Shown here piece after piece: positions 10,724-21,324 of a DNA stretch of 50,482 nucleotides (the first letter of the stretch is position 1; every line of letters begins with the position of its first letter). Under the pieces are notes generated by a model that saw nothing but the letters and a program-made list of their open reading frames with translations, was not told the DNA's origin and did no database searches. A program made the translations under genes and the position numbers. This stretch comes from Anoxybacillus ayderensis (GTDB lineage Bacteria; Bacillota; Bacilli; Bacillales; Anoxybacillaceae). The DNA lies in assembly GCF_000833605.1 (NCBI RefSeq), contig NZ_JXTG01000015.1, forward strand, positions 1 through 50,482. Direction: 5' to 3'.

Positions 10724-11917
10724 TTGATTACGTATGTAAAAAAATTATTGCAATCAACATCAAAAAAGAAAATTGCGCTTGCTACAGGAGGGTTTTTAGC
10801 CTTATCTAGCATGACGGGATATGCCAGCTATGAATGGACAAAAGAGACGGTGACGTTGTATGCAAACGGAAAAGAACAAAAAGTACGTACGCATGCAAAT
10901 ACGGTTGCTGAGCTACTAAAAGAACAAAATATTCAGTTAAAACAAGAAGATTTTATCTCTCCTTCCCCACAAACTAAAATTGTTGATCATTTAACGGTGA
11001 AATGGGAAGAAAGTAAGCCGATTGTATTAGTCGTTGATGGGGTAGAAAAGAGATTAAGGACGACGGCGAAAACGGTGAAGGATGTATTGCATATTCAGCA
11101 AATCCAGCTTCGTGATTATGACGAAATATCACCAAACGTTGACGAAAAAGTAAAAGACAACATGAAAATAGTGATAAGTAAAGCGTTTCCGATTACGGTA
11201 AATGACGGCGGCAAACAGCAGCAAGTTTGGTCTACTTCGACTACGGTCGCTGACTTTTTAGCTAAACAACATATTACATTGCGAAAGCTGGATCGCGTTC
11301 AACCAAAATTGAATGACATGATTCAACCAAACACGAAAATAAACATTGTTCGAGTTGAAAAAGTCACCGATGTAGTGGAAGAACCAGTCAATTATACTGT
11401 TGTGAAAAAGAAAGATGCACGATTGGAAAAAGGGAAACAAAAAGTGATTAGCGAGGGAGAGAAAGGGCTTGTCGCGAAGCAATATGAAGTGATTTTAGAA
11501 AATGGAAAAGAAGTGTCGCGCAAGCTTATTAAAACAGAGACAATTAAGCCGAGCAAAAGTCGCATTGTTGCCATCGGCACAAAACAAGCTCCGAGAATAT
11601 TAGCTTCCCGTGGAAGCGGTGAGGTAGCTGAAGAGCTTTATGTGATTGCCACAGCATATACAGCGTATTGTGGTGGCTGTTCTGGAACGACTGCAACAGG
11701 TGTGAATTTACGTTCAAACCCAAACGCCAAGGTGATCGCTGTCGATCCGCGTGTCATTCCACTTGGAACAAAAGTATACGTTGAGGGGTATGGATATGCT
11801 GTTGCTGCAGATACAGGCGCGAATGTGAGAGGGTATAAAATCGACGTATTTTTCCCCGATAAATCGACGGCATATCGTTGGGGAACGAAACGTGTGAAAA
11901 TTAAAATTTTAAAATAA
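10724..11917 (+). CDS. yabE: Cell-wall-active 3D/G5 domain protein YabE (Rpf-like)
   Basis: This exported or membrane-anchored protein is related to resuscitation-promoting-factor analogues. The 397 residues show a hydrophobic N-terminal segment (about 15-38), three DUF348 repeats (about 40-210), a G5 domain (about 215-290) and a C-terminal 3D domain with the three aspartates in AVDPR, AADTG and KIDVFF. It probably acts on peptidoglycan outside the cell. The start is TTG at 10724, 10 bases after AAGGAGG (10707-10713); no better in-frame ATG exists nearby. B. subtilis YabE is longer (437 aa). Confidence 0.88.
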   Translation: MITYVKKLLQSTSKKKIALATGGFLALSSMTGYASYEWTKETVTLYANGKEQKVRTHANTVAELLKEQNIQLKQEDFISPSPQTKIVDHLTVKWEESKPIVLVVDGVEKRLRTTAKTVKDVLHIQQIQLRDYDEISPNVDEKVKDNMKIVISKAFPITVNDGGKQQQVWSTSTTVADFLAKQHITLRKLDRVQPKLNDMIQPNTKINIVRVEKVTDVVEEPVNYTVVKKKDARLEKGKQKVISEGEKGLVAKQYEVILENGKEVSRKLIKTETIKPSKSRIVAIGTKQAPRILASRGSGEVAEELYVIATAYTAYCGGCSGTTATGVNLRSNPNAKVIAVDPRVIPLGTKVYVEGYGYAVAADTGANVRGYKIDVFFPDKSTAYRWGTKRVKIKILK

Positions 11918-11920
11918 CTG

Positions 11921-11949
11921 CAGAGGATTTCACGATCCTCTGTTTTTTT
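11921..11949 (+). terminator. Terminator after yabE
   Basis: CAGAGGAT (11921-11928) pairs with ATCCTCTG (11935-11942), followed by seven T. Confidence 0.9.
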
Positions 11950-11990
11950 CGTTATAATGGGTGAAGAACAGTTAACAGATGGAGGTTTTT

Positions 11991-13444
<1,454 letters not shown>

Positions 13445-13446
13445 AC

Positions 13447-13474
13447 ACGTTCGATCCTTTCGTTGCATATGTTA
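13447..13474 (+). promoter_or_regulatory. Sigma-K-like promoter of yabG
   Basis: CATATGTTA (13466-13474) fits the sigma-K -10 consensus CATANNNTA, with an AC (13447-13448) 17 bp upstream as the -35. In B. subtilis yabG is a mother-cell gene under sigma-K. The -10 lies in the loop of the hairpin at 13456-13494. Confidence 0.6.
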
Positions 13475-13494
13475 CAAACAAAACAAACGAAAGG
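13456..13494 (+). promoter_or_regulatory. RBS-masking hairpin upstream of yabG
   Basis: CCTTTCGTT (13456-13464) is perfectly complementary to AACGAAAGG (13486-13494) across 21 nt. The right arm covers the ribosome binding site GAAAGGG (13489-13495). RNA started from the sigma-K-like promoter (around 13481) would lack the left arm, so only read-through RNA from ksgA could fold. Confidence 0.6.
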
Positions 13495-13504
13495 GCGGGC
13501 GTGT

Positions 13505-14383
13505 ATGATTCAAATTGGGGATATTGTTGCACGGAAATCGTATGAATATGATATTTTGTTTCGAGTCATTGATATAAAAGAAAAAGAGGGGGAAAAAGAA
13601 GCGATTTTGTACGGAGAAGACGTTCGGCTCATCGCAGACGCTCCATTTTCTGATTTAGTTGTTATTGATGAGCGGGAAAAAAAGAAGCGAGAAGAAAAGG
13701 AGAAACAACATATTGAGCAATGTTATAAATTGCTGCGTCAAGATTATCGATTGTTGCGGGAAAAAAGCGAATATGAAGCGACCGGTGGATACGAAGTGAA
13801 AATGGATTTTTTCCAACTTCCAGGACGAGTGCTTCATATTGATGGAGACCCGCTTTATTTACGAAAATGTATGCAGTTGTATGAACGAATTGGGGTTCCG
13901 GTATATGGGGTTCATTGTCATGAAACAGATATGCCTGATCGTATTATTCCGCTGCTTGAACAAGTGCGTCCAGATATTTTAGTTGTCACTGGGCATGATG
14001 CATATTCAAAATCAAAAGGATCGATGGATGATTTAAAAGCGTATCGTCATTCGAAATATTTTGTGCAAACGGTGCGACAGGCACGCAAAAAAATTCCGAA
14101 TCTCGATCAACTCGTCATTTTCGCTGGCGCTTGTCAATCTCATTTCGAATCGCTTATTCGGGCAGGTGCGAACTTTGCTAGCTCGCCTGCACGCGTCAAT
14201 ATTCATGCACTTGATCCTGTATATATCGTCTCGCGCATTAGTTTCACTCCTTTTATGGATCGTGTCAATGTATGGGATGTATTAAGAAATACGTTAACGG
14301 GGGAAAAAGGGCTTGGCGGTGTCGAGACGCGAGGTGTGTTGCGAACCGGAATGCCTTTTCGGACGATTGCTGAGCAAACATAA
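13505..14383 (+). CDS. yabG: Sporulation-specific protease YabG
   Basis: YabG is a peptidase (family U57) that processes spore coat proteins such as SpoIVA and the SafA complex during late sporulation. The 292-aa product is strongly similar to B. subtilis YabG (290 aa), including the C-terminal half with LVVTGHDAYSK and FAGACQSHFESLIRAGANFASSPARVN (about residues 155-235). The histidine and cysteine there are candidate catalytic residues. The start is ATG at 13505, reproducing MIQIGDIVARKSY; the longer in-frame ORF from 13463 crosses the promoter. The charged segment at about 55-75 is a low-complexity linker. Confidence 0.92.
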   Translation: MIQIGDIVARKSYEYDILFRVIDIKEKEGEKEAILYGEDVRLIADAPFSDLVVIDEREKKKREEKEKQHIEQCYKLLRQDYRLLREKSEYEATGGYEVKMDFFQLPGRVLHIDGDPLYLRKCMQLYERIGVPVYGVHCHETDMPDRIIPLLEQVRPDILVVTGHDAYSKSKGSMDDLKAYRHSKYFVQTVRQARKKIPNLDQLVIFAGACQSHFESLIRAGANFASSPARVNIHALDPVYIVSRISFTPFMDRVNVWDVLRNTLTGEKGLGGVETRGVLRTGMPFRTIAEQT

Positions 14384-14388
14384 ACAAA

Positions 14389-14447
14389 TGCCTCTTGTCT
14401 TTTTGCCATTATGGTAAAAAGACAAGATGAGGCAATATCATTTTGTT
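14389..14447 (+). terminator. Long terminator hairpin after yabG
   Basis: TGCCTCTTGTCTTTTT (14389-14404) pairs with AAAAAGACAA (14416-14425) and, after a 3-nt bulge, GAGGCA (14429-14434). A T-rich tail follows. Confidence 0.85.
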
Positions 14448-14504
14448 TTTAACGCTTTTTATACATAATTTTTTTTATTATTGTCCATAATAAAGACAAA
14501 AGTA

Positions 14505-14572
14505 TTGACATAAAATATTTTTTGTTGATATAATTCTTATTTTTTGACTTATTTATTTGTATTTGTTATACT
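14505..14572 (+). promoter_or_regulatory. Tandem sigma-A promoters of veg
   Basis: There are two near-consensus promoters in a row: TTGACA (14505-14510) with TATAAT (14529-14534) at 18 bp, and TTGACT (14544-14549) with TATACT (14567-14572) at 17 bp. The second has the position of the strong B. subtilis veg promoter. The surrounding AT-rich DNA could act as UP elements. Confidence 0.85.
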
Positions 14573-14594
14573 ACATAATAGTGAGGTGGATACG

Positions 14595-14864
14595 ATGGGA
14601 AAAACATTGTCGGAAATTAAAAAAGTTCTGGATTCGAATCTAGGTAAAAGATTGACGTTAAAGGCGAACGGTGGGCGTCGAAAGACAATCGAGCGTTGCG
14701 GCGTGTTAGCCCAAACATATCCGTCCGTATTTGTCGTTGAACTTGATCAAGAAGAAAACGCTTTTGAACGTGTATCATATAGTTATGCAGACGTATTGAC
14801 AGAGACGGTGCAACTTACATTTTTAGATGACGAACAAGTAGCGATGAGCAGCTCACATTCATAA
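14595..14864 (+). CDS. veg: Veg protein
   Basis: Veg is a small, highly expressed protein; in B. subtilis it stimulates biofilm matrix gene expression through the SinR/SlrR switch. The 89-aa product matches it from [10 protein letters not shown] onward ([34 protein letters not shown]). The start is ATG at 14595 behind GTGAGGTGG (14581-14589). An in-frame extension from 14544 overlaps the promoter and is rejected. In B. subtilis sspF follows; here there are only 127 bases before ispE and no sspF. Confidence 0.93.
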   Translation: MGKTLSEIKKVLDSNLGKRLTLKANGGRRKTIERCGVLAQTYPSVFVVELDQEENAFERVSYSYADVLTETVQLTFLDDEQVAMSSSHS

Positions 14865-14872
14865 CGGTTAAG

Positions 14873-14903
14873 GAGGCGACCGATATCGGTAGTCTCTTTT
14901 TTT
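14873..14903 (+). terminator. Terminator after veg
   Basis: GAGGCGACCG (14873-14882) pairs with CGGTAGTCTC (14887-14896), with one mismatch and one G-U, followed by a T run. Confidence 0.82.
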
Positions 14904-14991
14904 ATGGCTATTGAAAAGGCACGTATTTGTTCACTATTTTTTGTGGTAAAATGTCGATAGAAGTTTGAAGTCGGAAAAGTAGGTGAACAAG

Positions 14992-15858
14992 TTGAGGTTG
15001 TTAGTGAAGGCACCAGCGAAAATTAATTTATCTCTCGATGTATTACATAAGCGTGCGGACGGTTACCATGAAGTCAAAATGGTGATGACGACAATTGACT
15101 TAGCTGACCGTGTAGAGTTAATGGATTTGTATTGTGATAAGATTCAAATTATCTCCCACAATCGTTTTGTGCCGGATGATGAACGAAATTTAGCGTATCA
15201 AGCCGCGAAATTGTTGAAAGAAAAGTTCGGCGTTCGTCGCGGTGTAGCCATTTCTATTACGAAATGTATCCCTGTTGCAGCAGGTCTTGCAGGTGGGAGT
15301 AGCGATGCGGCTGCAACGTTGCGTGGGTTAAATAAACTTTGGGGGTTAGGTTTAAGCTTAGATGAGCTTGCTGAAATTGGTGCAGAAATCGGTTCAGATG
15401 TTCCGTTTTGTGTATATGGAGGAACGGCAGTTGCCACAGGGCGAGGAGAAAAAATTGAACATATCCCTGCCCCTCCACCAAGTTGGGTCATTTTAGCGAA
15501 GCCAACAATCGGTGTATCAACGGCGGATGTGTATCGCAATTTGAATTTACAATCTGTTGATCATCCGAATGTAGACGGAATGGTTGCTGCCATTAAAGAA
15601 AAAGATTACGAAAAAATTTGTGCGCTCGCGGGGAACGTGCTAGAAAGTGTCACATTAAACATGCATCCCGAAGTAGCTCAAATTAAAGAACAAATGAAGC
15701 GTTTTGGAGCAGATGTATCGTTAATGAGTGGCAGTGGTCCAACCGTATTTGGCCTTGTTCAACACGATTCGCGTTTGCAACGTGTATATAACGGGTTGCG
15801 GGGCTTTTGTGAACACGTATATGCTGTTCGATTAATCGGGGAAAGGCACGAACAATAA
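14992..15858 (+). CDS. ispE: 4-diphosphocytidyl-2-C-methyl-D-erythritol kinase
   Basis: This is the ATP-dependent kinase of the MEP isoprenoid pathway, needed for undecaprenyl phosphate and quinones. The 288-aa GHMP kinase has [10 protein letters not shown] at the N-terminus, the ATP loop [15 protein letters not shown] (94-108) and the C-terminal [12 protein letters not shown] motif. TTG at 14992 is chosen over an in-frame GTG at 14983: it gives [12 protein letters not shown], like the B. subtilis start, and has AGGTG (14981-14985) at the right distance. purR follows 12 bases after the stop, so ispE-purR-ridA is probably an operon. Confidence 0.94.
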   Translation: MRLLVKAPAKINLSLDVLHKRADGYHEVKMVMTTIDLADRVELMDLYCDKIQIISHNRFVPDDERNLAYQAAKLLKEKFGVRRGVAISITKCIPVAAGLAGGSSDAAATLRGLNKLWGLGLSLDELAEIGAEIGSDVPFCVYGGTAVATGRGEKIEHIPAPPPSWVILAKPTIGVSTADVYRNLNLQSVDHPNVDGMVAAIKEKDYEKICALAGNVLESVTLNMHPEVAQIKEQMKRFGADVSLMSGSGPTVFGLVQHDSRLQRVYNGLRGFCEHVYAVRLIGERHEQ

Positions 15859-15870
15859 GGAGGTTATCAC

Positions 15871-16695
15871 ATGAAATTAAGGCGAAGCAGTCGGCTTGTG
15901 GATATGACGCACTATTTGCTTTATCACCCACATCAACTTGTACCGCTGACTTTTTTTGCAGAGCGATATGGATCAGCAAAATCGTCCATTAGCGAAGATT
16001 TAGCTATTATTAAGCAAACGTTTGAGCAACAAGGAATCGGTTTGTTGCGCACGCTTCCTGGAGCTGCCGGAGGAGTGCAATATGTCCCGAAAATGTCAGA
16101 AGCAGAAGCAAAACAGTTTATTCAGCAATTATGTACAAGCTTAGCAGACCCTGATCGATTATTACCAGGGGGTTATTTGTACATGACGGATTTGCTCGGT
16201 GATACGCGCATCGTCAACCAAATTGGGCGTTTATATGCTTCTGCGTTTGCGCATGAACATATTGATTTTGTTGTAACGGTTGCTACAAAAGGAATTCCGC
16301 TAGCTTATGCGGTTGCAAGTTTTTTAAATGTACCTGTCGTCATTATTCGTCGTGATAGTAAAGTAACGGAAGGATCAATGGTCAGCATCAATTACGTGTC
16401 CGGTTCATCGAAACGCATTCAAACGATGGTTTTATCTAAGCGGAGTTTAAAAGAAGGAGCAAACGTCTTAATTGTTGATGATTTTATGAAAGCTGGCGGA
16501 ACAATTAACGGCATGATTAGTTTGCTTTCAGAGTTTCGTGCAAACGTTGTTGGCATTGGTGTGCTCGTTGAGTCGGAAGAAGCAGAAGAGCGACTCGTTG
16601 ATGAATATGTTTCCCTTGTGAAACTAACGTCTGTGAATGTCAAAGAAAAACAAATTACCGTAGAAGAAGGAAACTACTTTCATTTTGTCAAATAA
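15871..16695 (+). CDS. purR: Purine operon repressor PurR
   Basis: PurR represses purine synthesis and transport genes, and PRPP relieves binding. The 274-aa product has an N-terminal winged-helix domain (about 1-75) and a phosphoribosyltransferase-like domain with the PRPP motif VLIVDDFMKAGGT (199-211). It is very similar to B. subtilis PurR (285 aa) but shorter at the C-terminus. The ATG follows AAGGAGG. ridA lies 33 bases downstream. Confidence 0.95.
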   Translation: MKLRRSSRLVDMTHYLLYHPHQLVPLTFFAERYGSAKSSISEDLAIIKQTFEQQGIGLLRTLPGAAGGVQYVPKMSEAEAKQFIQQLCTSLADPDRLLPGGYLYMTDLLGDTRIVNQIGRLYASAFAHEHIDFVVTVATKGIPLAYAVASFLNVPVVIIRRDSKVTEGSMVSINYVSGSSKRIQTMVLSKRSLKEGANVLIVDDFMKAGGTINGMISLLSEFRANVVGIGVLVESEEAEERLVDEYVSLVKLTSVNVKEKQITVEEGNYFHFVK

Positions 16696-16728
16696 AATAA
16701 ATGATTTTTACATACAGGAGGAAGAGAC

Positions 16729-17109
16729 ATGAAAGTTGTGCACACAAATCAAGCTCCACAAGCGATTGGACCATACTCTCAAGGCATTATCGTTAACAAT
16801 ATGTTTTACAGCTCTGGGCAAATTGCTTTAACGCCGGAAGGAGAAATGGTACAAGGGGACATTCAAGCACAAACGCATCAAGTATTCAAAAACTTACAAG
16901 CCGTGCTTGAAGCGGCAGGGGCGTCTTTAGAAACAGTTGTAAAAACAACAGTATTTTTAAAAGATATGAATGATTTTGCAGCGATGAATGAAGTATACGG
17001 CCAATATTTTCGCGATCATAAACCAGCGCGTTCCGCTGTTGAAGTTGCCCGCTTGCCAAAAGATGCGTTAATTGAAATTGAAGTCGTTGCACTTGTCAAA
17101 CAATCGTAA
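16729..17109 (+). CDS. ridA: RidA family enamine/imine deaminase (YabJ)
   Basis: RidA hydrolyses reactive enamines and imines formed by PLP enzymes such as threonine dehydratase. The 126-aa product carries the family signatures IGPYSQGI near the N-terminus, [15 protein letters not shown] and the C-terminal [15 protein letters not shown] with its active-site arginine. The ATG follows CAGGAGGAAG. Its position after purR is conserved in Bacillus, where YabJ was linked to purine control. Confidence 0.94.
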   Translation: MKVVHTNQAPQAIGPYSQGIIVNNMFYSSGQIALTPEGEMVQGDIQAQTHQVFKNLQAVLEAAGASLETVVKTTVFLKDMNDFAAMNEVYGQYFRDHKPARSAVEVARLPKDALIEIEVVALVKQS

Positions 17110-17130
17110 AAAAATTTTTTTCATGTTAGC

Positions 17131-17155
17131 AGGAAAATAAAAAACGACGTGGAAT
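17131..17155 (+). promoter_or_regulatory. Sigma-H promoter of spoVG
   Basis: AGGAAAAT (17131-17138) and GGAATAA (17151-17157) fit the sigma-H consensus AGGANNT and GAAT and copy the spacing of the B. subtilis spoVG promoter. An A7T7 tract lies just upstream at about 17108-17121, like the AT-rich region to which AbrB binds in that species. Confidence 0.75.
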
Positions 17156-17198
17156 AAATTCACTTAAGTTCTTATATAGGGAAAAGGTGGTGAACAGA

Positions 17199-17489
17199 AT
17201 GGAAGTGACTGACGTGAGATTACGCCGCGTGAATACCGAAGGACGTATGAGAGCGATTGCTTCGATTACGTTGGATCATGAATTTGTCGTTCATGATATC
17301 CGCGTGATTGAAGGCAATAACGGCTTGTTTGTCGCTATGCCAAGCAAGCGTACTCCTGACGGGGAATTCCGTGACATCGCTCATCCAATTAACTCAACAA
17401 CCCGCGGGAAAATTCAAGAAGCTGTTTTAGCTGAATATCACCGTGCTGGTGAGTTGGAAAAAGAGCTTGAAGAAGCAGGTGCTTCGTAA
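17199..17489 (+). CDS. spoVG: Septation/RNA-binding regulator SpoVG
   Basis: SpoVG is a conserved nucleic-acid-binding protein that affects asymmetric septation, capsule and virulence gene expression in Firmicutes. The 96-aa product matches the B. subtilis protein from [26 protein letters not shown] onward and ends EEAGAS. The start is ATG at 17199, 6 bases after AAAGGTGGTG. Upstream in-frame codons overlap that site. Confidence 0.97.
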   Translation: MEVTDVRLRRVNTEGRMRAIASITLDHEFVVHDIRVIEGNNGLFVAMPSKRTPDGEFRDIAHPINSTTRGKIQEAVLAEYHRAGELEKELEEAGAS

Positions 17490-17499
17490 ATCATAAGAG

Positions 17500-17530
17500 A
17501 GGACCCTTTCGTTACAAGAGGGTCCTTTTC
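17500..17530 (+). terminator. Terminator after spoVG
   Basis: AGGACCCT (17500-17507) pairs with AGGGTCCT (17519-17526), followed by TTTTC. Confidence 0.87.
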
Positions 17531-17611
17531 ATATGCAAAATAATGTTCATCCTATTAATAAAGAACATATAGTGAAAATGATGAATTTTTTTGGTAGATG
17601 ACAATGTTTCC

Positions 17612-17640
17612 TTGAAATACATACATAATTGATATATATT
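17612..17640 (+). promoter_or_regulatory. glmU promoter
   Basis: TTGAAA (17612-17617) and TATATT (17635-17640) are exactly 17 bp apart, 34 bases ahead of the glmU start. Confidence 0.75.
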
Positions 17641-17674
17641 CAATATGGATAAAGAGAGGTATGGAGGCCTTACG

Positions 17675-19051
17675 ATGAAACGATATGCGATCATTTTAGC
17701 GGCTGGACAGGGAACGCGTATGCGTTCAAAGCTGTATAAAGTGTTACACCCTGTCTGTGGGAAGCCGATGGTACAACATGTAGTGGATGCCATTTCTACG
17801 TTACATGTCGATCGATTAATTACAGTTGTTGGTTTTGGAGCAGAACGAGTGAAAGAACAACTTGGCAATCAAAGTGAGTACGTCATTCAAGAACAACAGC
17901 TTGGGACGGCGCATGCTGTCATGCAAGCAGCACCTCATTTAGCTGATAAAGATGGTGTAACTCTCGTCGTTTGTGGAGATACACCACTGATCACCTCAGA
18001 AACGATGGAAGCGCTTTTACAACATCATTTACAGACGAAAGCGAAAGCAACGATTTTAACCGCCCTTGCAGAAGATCCAACTGGATATGGTCGCATTGTC
18101 CGAAATCAAGATGGACATGTCGAAAAAATTGTAGAACATAAAGATGCAACAGAAGAAGAGCGAATGATTCGTGAAATTAATACAGGAACGTATTGTTTTG
18201 ATAATCGTGCGCTATTTGAAGCGCTGACGAAAGTGTCGAACGATAATGCGCAAGGGGAATATTATTTACCAGATGTCATCGAAATTTTGAAAAAACAAGG
18301 CGAAATTATTTCAGCGTACGAAACACCAATGTTTGAAGAAACGTTAGGCGTGAATGACCGCATTGCACTTGCTCAAGCAGAAAAAATTATGCGTATGCGC
18401 ATTCATCGTAAACATATGGCAAATGGCGTGACAATCATTGATCCTGAGCATACGTATATAGCACCTGATGTGCACATTGGACAGGATACGGTCATTTATC
18501 CTGGGACATGGATTGAAGGCGATACGGTAATTGGTGAAAATTGCATCATCGGACCGAATAGCGAAATTAAAAATAGTCGTATTGGTGACAATACATCGAT
18601 TCGTCATTCTGTTGTACATGACAGCGAAGTAGGCAAAGATGTAACGATCGGTCCATTTGCCCACATTCGTCCGCTATCTAAAATTGGCGACGATGTGAGA
18701 ATCGGAAACTTTGTCGAAATTAAAAAAGCGACGTTTGGAAATGGAAGTAAAGCATCGCACTTAAGCTATATCGGGGATGCTGAAGTAGGTGCTGATGTGA
18801 ATATCGGTTGTGGTACGATTACGGTAAATTATGATGGGGTAAATAAATATGTGACAAAAATTGAAGATGGTGCGTTTATCGGCTGTAACTCAAACTTAAT
18901 TGCCCCTGTCGTTGTAGGAAGCGGAGCATACGTAGCGGCCGGATCAACTATTACCGATGATGTACCTAACCGAGCTTTAGCTATTGCCCGCGCTCGGCAA
19001 ACAAATAAAGAAAATTATGTTGAGCGTCTACAAGAAAAGAAAAAATCCTAA
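17675..19051 (+). CDS. glmU: Bifunctional GlcNAc-1-P uridyltransferase / GlcN-1-P acetyltransferase
   Basis: GlmU makes UDP-GlcNAc, the precursor of peptidoglycan and teichoic acids. The 458-aa protein has an N-terminal nucleotidyltransferase domain with LAAGQGTRM (8-16) and a C-terminal left-handed beta-helix with hexapeptide repeats (about 250-445), including the acetyltransferase region [30 protein letters not shown] at 17675 follows ATGGAGGCC, giving the same N-terminus as B. subtilis GcaD. The stop is 17 bases before prs, and glmU-prs is a conserved pair. Confidence 0.97.
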   Translation: MKRYAIILAAGQGTRMRSKLYKVLHPVCGKPMVQHVVDAISTLHVDRLITVVGFGAERVKEQLGNQSEYVIQEQQLGTAHAVMQAAPHLADKDGVTLVVCGDTPLITSETMEALLQHHLQTKAKATILTALAEDPTGYGRIVRNQDGHVEKIVEHKDATEEERMIREINTGTYCFDNRALFEALTKVSNDNAQGEYYLPDVIEILKKQGEIISAYETPMFEETLGVNDRIALAQAEKIMRMRIHRKHMANGVTIIDPEHTYIAPDVHIGQDTVIYPGTWIEGDTVIGENCIIGPNSEIKNSRIGDNTSIRHSVVHDSEVGKDVTIGPFAHIRPLSKIGDDVRIGNFVEIKKATFGNGSKASHLSYIGDAEVGADVNIGCGTITVNYDGVNKYVTKIEDGAFIGCNSNLIAPVVVGSGAYVAAGSTITDDVPNRALAIARARQTNKENYVERLQEKKKS

Positions 19052-19068
19052 TGGAGGTTTACTTACCC

Positions 19069-20019
19069 ATGTCTCAGTATTTGAATTCTAATTTAAAGTT
19101 ATTTTCGTTAAATTCGAATCCGATTTTAGCCCGAGAAATCGCAAAAGTCATTGGCGTTGAACTAGGAAAATGCTCCGTTTCTCGTTTTAGCGACGGGGAA
19201 ATTCAAATTAACATTGAAGAAAGTATTCGTGGCTGCGATGTTTATGTTATTCAATCAACAAGCGCCCCTGTAAATGAACATTTGATGGAATTGCTTATTA
19301 TGATTGACGCATTAAAGCGAGCGTCTGCCAAAACCATTAATATTGTTATACCGTACTACGGATATGCTCGCCAAGATCGGAAAGCCCGTTCTCGCGAGCC
19401 GATCACCGCAAAATTGGTTGCTAATTTATTAGAAACAGCGGGTGCCTCTCGCGTCATTACACTTGATTTGCACGCACCACAAATTCAAGGATTTTTTGAT
19501 ATTCCAATCGACCACTTAATGGGTGTGCCGATTTTAGCAGATTACTTTAAAGAAAAACAGCTTGATGACATTGTCATTGTTTCTCCAGACCACGGCGGTG
19601 TGACGCGCGCACGGAAAATGGCAGATCGCCTAAAAGCGCCTATTGCCATTATTGACAAACGCCGTCCAAGACCAAATGTGGCGGAAGTGATGAACATTAT
19701 TGGTAATGTGCAAGGGAAAACGACAATTTTAGTGGACGATATTATTGATACAGCTGGAACAATTACTTTAGCAGCAAATGCGTTAGCTGAGCATGGGGCG
19801 AAAGAAGTGTATGCATGTTGTACGCACCCTGTTTTATCAGGTCCAGCGATTGAACGAATTCAAAACTCGAAAATTAAAGAGCTTGTTGTAACGAATACGA
19901 TTGCTATTCCTGAAGAAAAGAAAACGAATAAAATTGTAGAGCTATCTGTTGCCCCGCTTATCGGTGAAGCAATTATTCGCGTACACGAAGAACAATCAAT
20001 TAGCGCATTGTTCGATTAA
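19069..20019 (+). CDS. prs: Ribose-phosphate pyrophosphokinase
   Basis: The enzyme makes PRPP from ribose-5-phosphate and ATP for purine, pyrimidine, histidine and tryptophan synthesis. The 316-aa product has the PRPP loop [13 protein letters not shown] (219-231), [17 protein letters not shown] (96-112) and [14 protein letters not shown] (133-146). The ATG at 19069 follows GGAGG (19053-19057). It has no terminator of its own; the hairpin that follows lacks a T run and covers the ctc ribosome binding site. Confidence 0.97.
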   Translation: MSQYLNSNLKLFSLNSNPILAREIAKVIGVELGKCSVSRFSDGEIQINIEESIRGCDVYVIQSTSAPVNEHLMELLIMIDALKRASAKTINIVIPYYGYARQDRKARSREPITAKLVANLLETAGASRVITLDLHAPQIQGFFDIPIDHLMGVPILADYFKEKQLDDIVIVSPDHGGVTRARKMADRLKAPIAIIDKRRPRPNVAEVMNIIGNVQGKTTILVDDIIDTAGTITLAANALAEHGAKEVYACCTHPVLSGPAIERIQNSKIKELVVTNTIAIPEEKKTNKIVELSVAPLIGEAIIRVHEEQSISALFD

Positions 20020-20023
20020 TGGC

Positions 20024-20050
20024 GTTTAGACCTTCCTATTTTAGGGGAAG
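20024..20050 (+). promoter_or_regulatory. Sigma-B-like promoter of ctc
   Basis: GTTTAG (20024-20029) and GGGAAG (20045-20050), 15 bp apart, resemble the sigma-B consensus GTTTAA and GGGWAW. B. subtilis ctc is the classic sigma-B gene. The -10 sits in the loop of the hairpin at 20030-20077. Confidence 0.6.
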
Positions 20051-20077
20051 CTATGAGCGATTCTAAAATAGGAAGGT
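20030..20077 (+). promoter_or_regulatory. RBS-masking hairpin upstream of ctc
   Basis: A perfect 15-bp inverted repeat, ACCTTCCTATTTTAG (20030-20044) and CTAAAATAGGAAGGT (20063-20077), has an 18-nt loop. The right arm contains the ribosome binding site GGAAGG. There is no T run, so a terminator is unlikely. RNA from the sigma-B-like promoter would start near 20057 and lack the left arm. Confidence 0.7.
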
Positions 20078-20084
20078 GATTTCA

Positions 20085-20702
20085 TTGTTACAACTTCAAT
20101 TACGTACAGATCATCGACGCTCTTATGTTAAACAAATGCGAAAACATGGTCACATCCCAGCTGTTTTGTACGGAAAAAAAACGAATAGCCAATCGGTTTT
20201 TGTTGATGCGGCCGAGTTTTTGAAACAATGGCGGGCTGTTGGCGGGAGCGGTCTTTTAGACGCGAAACTAAATGGCGATCATATTCGCATCATCGTTCGT
20301 GATATGCAAAAGCATCCGATTCGCCACGATGTCATTCATATTGACTTTTTAGCGGTTGATGCAAAGACAGAAATTGATGTTCACGTTCCTATTCATTTGG
20401 TTGGTGAAGCAGCAGGTGTAAAAGACGGTGGTGTACTGCAGCAGGCGATGCATCAATTGTCCATTCGGGCGTTACCGTCAAATATTCCACCGTCCATCGA
20501 TATAGACATAACAAATTTACAAGTAGGCGATGTTGTTACAGTTTCACATATTCAAACGAACGGTGTTTATGAAATCAATCATGATCCGACAGAAGTGATC
20601 GCGTCGATCTTGCCACCGAAGCAAGAAGAAGAAATTCATAGCGGTGAAGAACAAGAACCAGGGAAACCGGAATCGGAAGAAGGACGCGAAACAACGCCGT
20701 GA
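20085..20702 (+). CDS. ctc: General stress protein Ctc / 50S ribosomal protein L25
   Basis: Ctc is a TL5-type L25 protein that binds 5S rRNA in the large subunit under stress. The 205-aa product has the N-terminal L25 domain ([25 protein letters not shown]) and a C-terminal beta domain (about 95-180; [14 protein letters not shown]), then an acidic tail rich in glutamate. TTG at 20085 is chosen: it lies 8 bases after GGAAGG. The in-frame GTG at 20076 overlaps that site. A hairpin covers the ribosome binding site in any transcript coming from prs. Confidence 0.9.
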   Translation: MLQLQLRTDHRRSYVKQMRKHGHIPAVLYGKKTNSQSVFVDAAEFLKQWRAVGGSGLLDAKLNGDHIRIIVRDMQKHPIRHDVIHIDFLAVDAKTEIDVHVPIHLVGEAAGVKDGGVLQQAMHQLSIRALPSNIPPSIDIDITNLQVGDVVTVSHIQTNGVYEINHDPTEVIASILPPKQEEEIHSGEEQEPGKPESEEGRETTP

Positions 20703-20704
20703 CG

Positions 20705-20732
20705 GACGTAGCCATCATTGGTTACGTCTTTT
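20705..20732 (+). terminator. Terminator after ctc
   Basis: GACGTAGCC (20705-20713) pairs with GGTTACGTC (20720-20728, one G-U), followed by TTTT. Confidence 0.75.
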
Positions 20733-20759
20733 GCAGTATGGAGAGAAGGAGCAGAAGAA

Positions 20760-21323
20760 ATGGCAAAACTGTTTGTTGGTTTAGGCAACCCAGGAAAAGA
20801 GTACGAGCAAACGAGACATAATGTAGGTTTTATGGTCGTTGACGAGCTTGCTCATCGCTGGGGTTTTGCCCTTAATCAAACGAAGTTTCAAGGTATATTT
20901 GCAAGTGGTATCATTTCGGGGGAAAAAGTCATATTGTGCAAACCGCTTACATATATGAACTTATCGGGCGAATGTGTTCGTCCGTTGATGGATTATTATG
21001 ACATTGATGTCGATGATGTGATTGTCATTTATGACGACTTAGACTTACCGACAGGGACGGTTCGCTTACGCCCGAAAGGAAGTGCAGGCGGGCATAATGG
21101 GATGAAATCACTTATTCATCATTTGAAGACAGAGCAATTTAAACGCATCCGTATCGGTATCGATCGCCCGAAAAATGGCATGAAAGTGAGCGACTACGTA
21201 TTAGGTCGGTTTACAGCTGAAGAAAAAATAAATATCGATCAAGCGATTCAAAAGGCAGCTGATGCGTGCGAGCGATCGTTACACATTCCATTCGCTCAAG
21301 TGATGAATGAATTCAATAAATAA
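20760..21323 (+). CDS. pth: Peptidyl-tRNA hydrolase
   Basis: Pth frees tRNA from peptidyl-tRNA dropped by stalled ribosomes. The 187-aa product has the catalytic histidine H20 in the motif [15 protein letters not shown], the [14 protein letters not shown] motif and GGHNGMKSL. It is SpoVC in B. subtilis. ATG at 20760 follows AGAAGGAG; upstream in-frame codons overlap the ctc terminator. No terminator follows; a hairpin over the fin ribosome binding site lies in the gap. Confidence 0.96.
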   Translation: MAKLFVGLGNPGKEYEQTRHNVGFMVVDELAHRWGFALNQTKFQGIFASGIISGEKVILCKPLTYMNLSGECVRPLMDYYDIDVDDVIVIYDDLDLPTGTVRLRPKGSAGGHNGMKSLIHHLKTEQFKRIRIGIDRPKNGMKVSDYVLGRFTAEEKINIDQAIQKAADACERSLHIPFAQVMNEFNK

Positions 21324-21324
21324 T

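Noticed and set aside
20030-20077. Reading the ctc hairpin as a simple prs terminator
   Set aside because: It has a perfect stem but no T run, and the right arm holds the ctc ribosome binding site. Similar reasoning applies at fin, yabP and yabS; pausing or Rho-type termination cannot be excluded.
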